This document shows, piece after piece, positions 5,811-7,154 of a DNA stretch of 7,154 bases. This DNA is from an uncultured Collinsella sp. (lineage in GTDB: Bacteria > Actinomycetota > Coriobacteriia > Coriobacteriales > Coriobacteriaceae), in contig CABUZE010000040.1 in NCBI GenBank assembly GCA_902495955.1, forward strand, positions 1 through 7,154, written 5' to 3'. Position 1 is the first letter of the stretch. Each line of letters opens with the position of its first letter. The notes under the pieces are model-generated. The model worked only from the letters and a program-made list of their open reading frames with translations, ran no database searches and was not told the DNA's origin. A program made the position numbers and the translations under genes.

Positions 5811-6326
5811 ATGGCTTTTAATACGAAGGTCGATGTAGCCGATACCGAGCTCGAGGAGAACGAGGCGGTCGTCGCCGAGGCCGAGGACGTAACGCTCGAG
5901 GATGAGGCGCTCGTCGAGGCCGAGTCCGATGTGGATGAGGATGACGAGGAAGCGGACGAGTCCGAGGACTCGCTGACCTATTCCAACGGTGTGATCGAGA
6001 AGATCGTTGCCATGGCCACCCGCGAGGTTCCGCACGTTCTGGGCATGAAGGGTAACCTCATGCACTTTGTGCAGGAGCAGTTTGGTGCCGAGAATCTGAC
6101 CAAGGGCGTGACGGTCGAGGTCACCGATGACAATCGCGTGGTCGTCAACATCTCCGTCATCATCGAGTACGGCGCCTATGCGCCCGCGATCTTCGACGAT
6201 GTCAAGGCACGTGTCACTGAGCGCCTTGCCGCGATGACCGGCCTTGAGGTGGCGGGTGTCAACCTGCGTATCGAGGACGTCATCACCCCCGAGGAGTACG
6301 AGCACCGCACCAGCCAGCACGAATAA
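5811..6326 (+). CDS. asp23: Asp23/Gls24 family envelope stress response protein
   Basis: The 171-residue product has two parts. Residues 1-54 are strongly acidic and probably disordered (runs such as VDEDDEEADESEDS, 41-54). Residues 55-160 form the Asp23 domain: SLTYSNGVIEKIVAMATREV (54-73), HVLGMKGNL (75-83), VTVEVTDDNRVVVNISVIIEYG (100-121) and a C-terminal part with VNLRIEDVITPEEY (150-163). In Staphylococcus aureus Asp23 is an abundant cytoplasmic protein placed at the membrane by AmaP and linked to cell-envelope homeostasis. The order amaP - DUF2273 - asp23 supports calling this the Asp23 orthologue rather than another Gls24 paralogue. ATG 5811 follows a perfect AAGGAGG (5800-5806) at 4-base spacing, the best site in the window, which suggests high expression. 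The TAA stop overlaps the left arm of repeat copy C. The acidic N-terminus is longer than I would expect for the family. Confidence 0.9.
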   Translation: MAFNTKVDVADTELEENEAVVAEAEDVTLEDEALVEAESDVDEDDEEADESEDSLTYSNGVIEKIVAMATREVPHVLGMKGNLMHFVQEQFGAENLTKGVTVEVTDDNRVVVNISVIIEYGAYAPAIFDDVKARVTERLAAMTGLEVAGVNLRIEDVITPEEYEHRTSQHE

Positions 6327-6379
6327 CCTTCCAAAAAGGGACAGGTTTGTTTTGGCAGGTTTTATCTGCGAAAACGTTA
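6325..6379 (+). repeat. REP-like palindromic repeat, copy C, also terminator-like after asp23
   Basis: Positions 6325-6336 pair with 6350-6361 (11 of 12 pairs; the mismatch is T6330/C6356) over a 13-base loop holding GGGACAGG (6338-6345). TTTT (6360-6363) closes the structure. The first two bases are the last two of the asp23 TAA stop. It is the inverted near-copy of 1447-1501, including the outer AAACGTTA (6372-6379). Both a repeat insertion and an intrinsic terminator are compatible with this. Confidence 0.8.
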
Positions 6380-6420
6380 AACGGCCGACCGCGCAAGTAA
6401 AAGCGTGGCCGGCCGTTATT
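6380..6420 (+). terminator. GC-rich terminator-like hairpin, second of two after asp23
   Basis: Positions 6380-6394 pair with 6403-6417: AACGGCCG against CGGCCGTT, one A/C mismatch, then CCGCGC against GCGTGG with one G-U. The loop is 8 bases (AAGTAAAA) and ATTTG follows. The stem is strong and the T-run short. It is probably the real operon terminator, with copy C inserted between it and asp23; it may work in both directions. Confidence 0.65.
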
Positions 6421-6421
6421 T

Positions 6422-6445
6422 GTATGCCCCCCGATGTAGGCATAC
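6422..6445. repeat. Short inverted repeat upstream of the YitT gene
   Basis: GTATGCC (6422-6428) and GGCATAC (6439-6445) are perfect inverted repeats separated by 10 bases. No T-run follows. It could be an operator half-site pair for the downstream gene or simply a third hairpin in a structured spacer. Confidence 0.35.
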
Positions 6446-6453
6446 CGCTCGTC

Positions 6454-6530
6454 TAACTAGGGGTTGCAATCGTTGCGTTCCGCGTTACCCTAATGGGCGC
6501 ATTGTTTCCAAATTGTTAACGAGGGGTTGC
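6454..6530 (+). repeat. 14-bp direct repeat upstream of the YitT gene
   Basis: TAACTAGGGGTTGC (6454-6467) recurs as TAACGAGGGGTTGC (6517-6530), 13 of 14 identical and 63 bases apart. The second copy supplies the GAGGGG ribosome-binding region of the YitT gene. The first is followed only by a very short open frame and has no gene. The pair may be a duplicated leader segment or a regulator site. No promoter with good hexamers was found between the copies; TTGCAA (6464-6469) has only CCTAAT 19 bases on. Confidence 0.35.
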
Positions 6531-6534
6531 CGTA

Positions 6535-7154
6535 ATGGCTGACGAGCACGAAACAGAAAGCCAGGCATGGGCGATTGAGGCCGCCGCGGCAGAGGCGGCA
6601 TCGCGAGCTGCCGAAGAGGTACATCGTCCTCCCGTGGTGCCGATGGAGCGCGTGGTCGATCGCACCGATATCGAGCGCGGCGAGCGTGCCGGCCAAAAGC
6701 GCAGCCAGGAGCCGGGCTTCCCGCGCTTTTTCGCCGAGCTCAATCTGGGCCTGATTCTTACGGCCTTCGCCATCGTTGCGTTTAAAACCCCTAATCATTT
6801 TGCTTTTGGCGGCACCTCGGGCATGTCGGTCATTCTGTCCACGCTGTTCCCGACCCTGCCCGTCGGCGTCTTTATGTGGATCATTAACGCGGTTCTCGTC
6901 GTTTTGGGCTTTATCTTTTTGGAGCGCAAGGCAATCCTGTGGAGCGTCTTCGCCTCGTTTGCGCTGTCCGCCTATGTTTCGCTGTTTGAGCTCTTTATTC
7001 CGACCGATGTCTCTCTGACGGGTGATATGTGGCTCGACCTGTGCTTTGCCGTCATCCTGCCGGCGCTTGGCAGCGCTATTGTCTTTGACATCGGCGCCTC
7101 GACGGGTGGCACGGACATTCTTGCCATGATCCTCAAGCGCCGCACGACGCTCGA
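6535..7154 (+). CDS. YitT family membrane protein, truncated by the window edge
   Basis: The frame is open from ATG 6535 to the end of the window, giving 206 residues of an incomplete protein. After a polar, Ala/Glu/Arg-rich N-terminus (about 1-65) come membrane segments at about 68-85, 110-129, 133-155 and 168-186. YitT-family (DUF161) motifs are clear: FKTPNHFAFGGTSGMSVIL (83-101) in the position of the usual GGxSG element, and IGASTGGTDILAMIL (186-200), the STGGTD signature. The C-terminal cytoplasmic DUF2179-type domain expected of full YitT proteins would lie outside the window. Their function is not established; a transport role is often assumed. GAGGGG (6521-6526) precedes the start by 8 bases. 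The only nearby upstream ATG (6493) runs into a stop after eight codons. The long N-terminal extension is unusual, as most members begin close to the first membrane helix. Confidence 0.88.
   Translation, partial: MADEHETESQAWAIEAAAAEAASRAAEEVHRPPVVPMERVVDRTDIERGERAGQKRSQEPGFPRFFAELNLGLILTAFAIVAFKTPNHFAFGGTSGMSVILSTLFPTLPVGVFMWIINAVLVVLGFIFLERKAILWSVFASFALSAYVSLFELFIPTDVSLTGDMWLDLCFAVILPALGSAIVFDIGASTGGTDILAMILKRRTTL

Noticed and set aside
5763..6443. 226-codon open frame on the minus strand opposite asp23
   Set aside because: It crosses the terminator hairpins and the repeat and mirrors the acidic codons of asp23. No family resemblance.
6473..6493. Six-codon TTG-started frame after the first AGGGGTTGC copy, a possible leader peptide
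   Set aside because: It is too short to distinguish from chance and has no regulatory codon run.

Overview
The window looks like a chromosomal segment of a GC-rich Gram-positive bacterium, most likely a member of the Coriobacteriia (Collinsella-like). This is an inference from the GC-rich third codon positions, the GTG starts with good Shine-Dalgarno sites, the amaP/DUF2273/asp23 operon and the large GT-C-like membrane protein. No rRNA or marker gene in the window proves the taxon. All recognisable genes are on the + strand.

Layout. Positions 1-121 may hold the tail of an unidentified gene, followed by a GC palindrome. Next come a 92-residue stand-alone NifU C-terminal-domain protein (167-445), an intergenic hairpin, and lgt, prolipoprotein diacylglyceryl transferase (555-1376). 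A 146-bp gap carries two hairpins of a REP-like repeat family. It is followed by a 727-residue polytopic membrane protein resembling the DUF6020/GT-C group (1523-3706). After a 171-bp gap comes yebC (3878-4684), with a strong terminator at 4754-4795. The envelope-stress-type operon amaP - DUF2273 - asp23 (4851-6326) follows; it ends in a third copy of the REP-like hairpin plus a second GC-rich hairpin. The window closes inside a YitT-family membrane protein (6535 to the edge).

Functional picture. Lgt, the GT-C-like protein, AmaP, the DUF2273 protein and YitT are all membrane proteins, so the region leans towards the envelope, with Fe-S assembly (NifU-like) and translation support (YebC) in between. 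AmaP is known in Staphylococcus aureus to anchor the abundant cytoplasmic protein Asp23 to the membrane. The gene order here is the same, with translational coupling between amaP and the DUF2273 gene.

Most unusual signal. Three intergenic hairpins (1386-1420, 1464-1502, 6325-6361) share a GGGACAGG motif in the loop region, while the stem of the first differs from the other two in compensating positions. Two copies 4.8 kb apart are near-identical in opposite orientation. The first two form an inverted pair. This resembles a REP/BIME element family and is the best candidate for something worth following up. I saw no CRISPR array, tRNA, rRNA, insertion sequence or transposase gene in the window.
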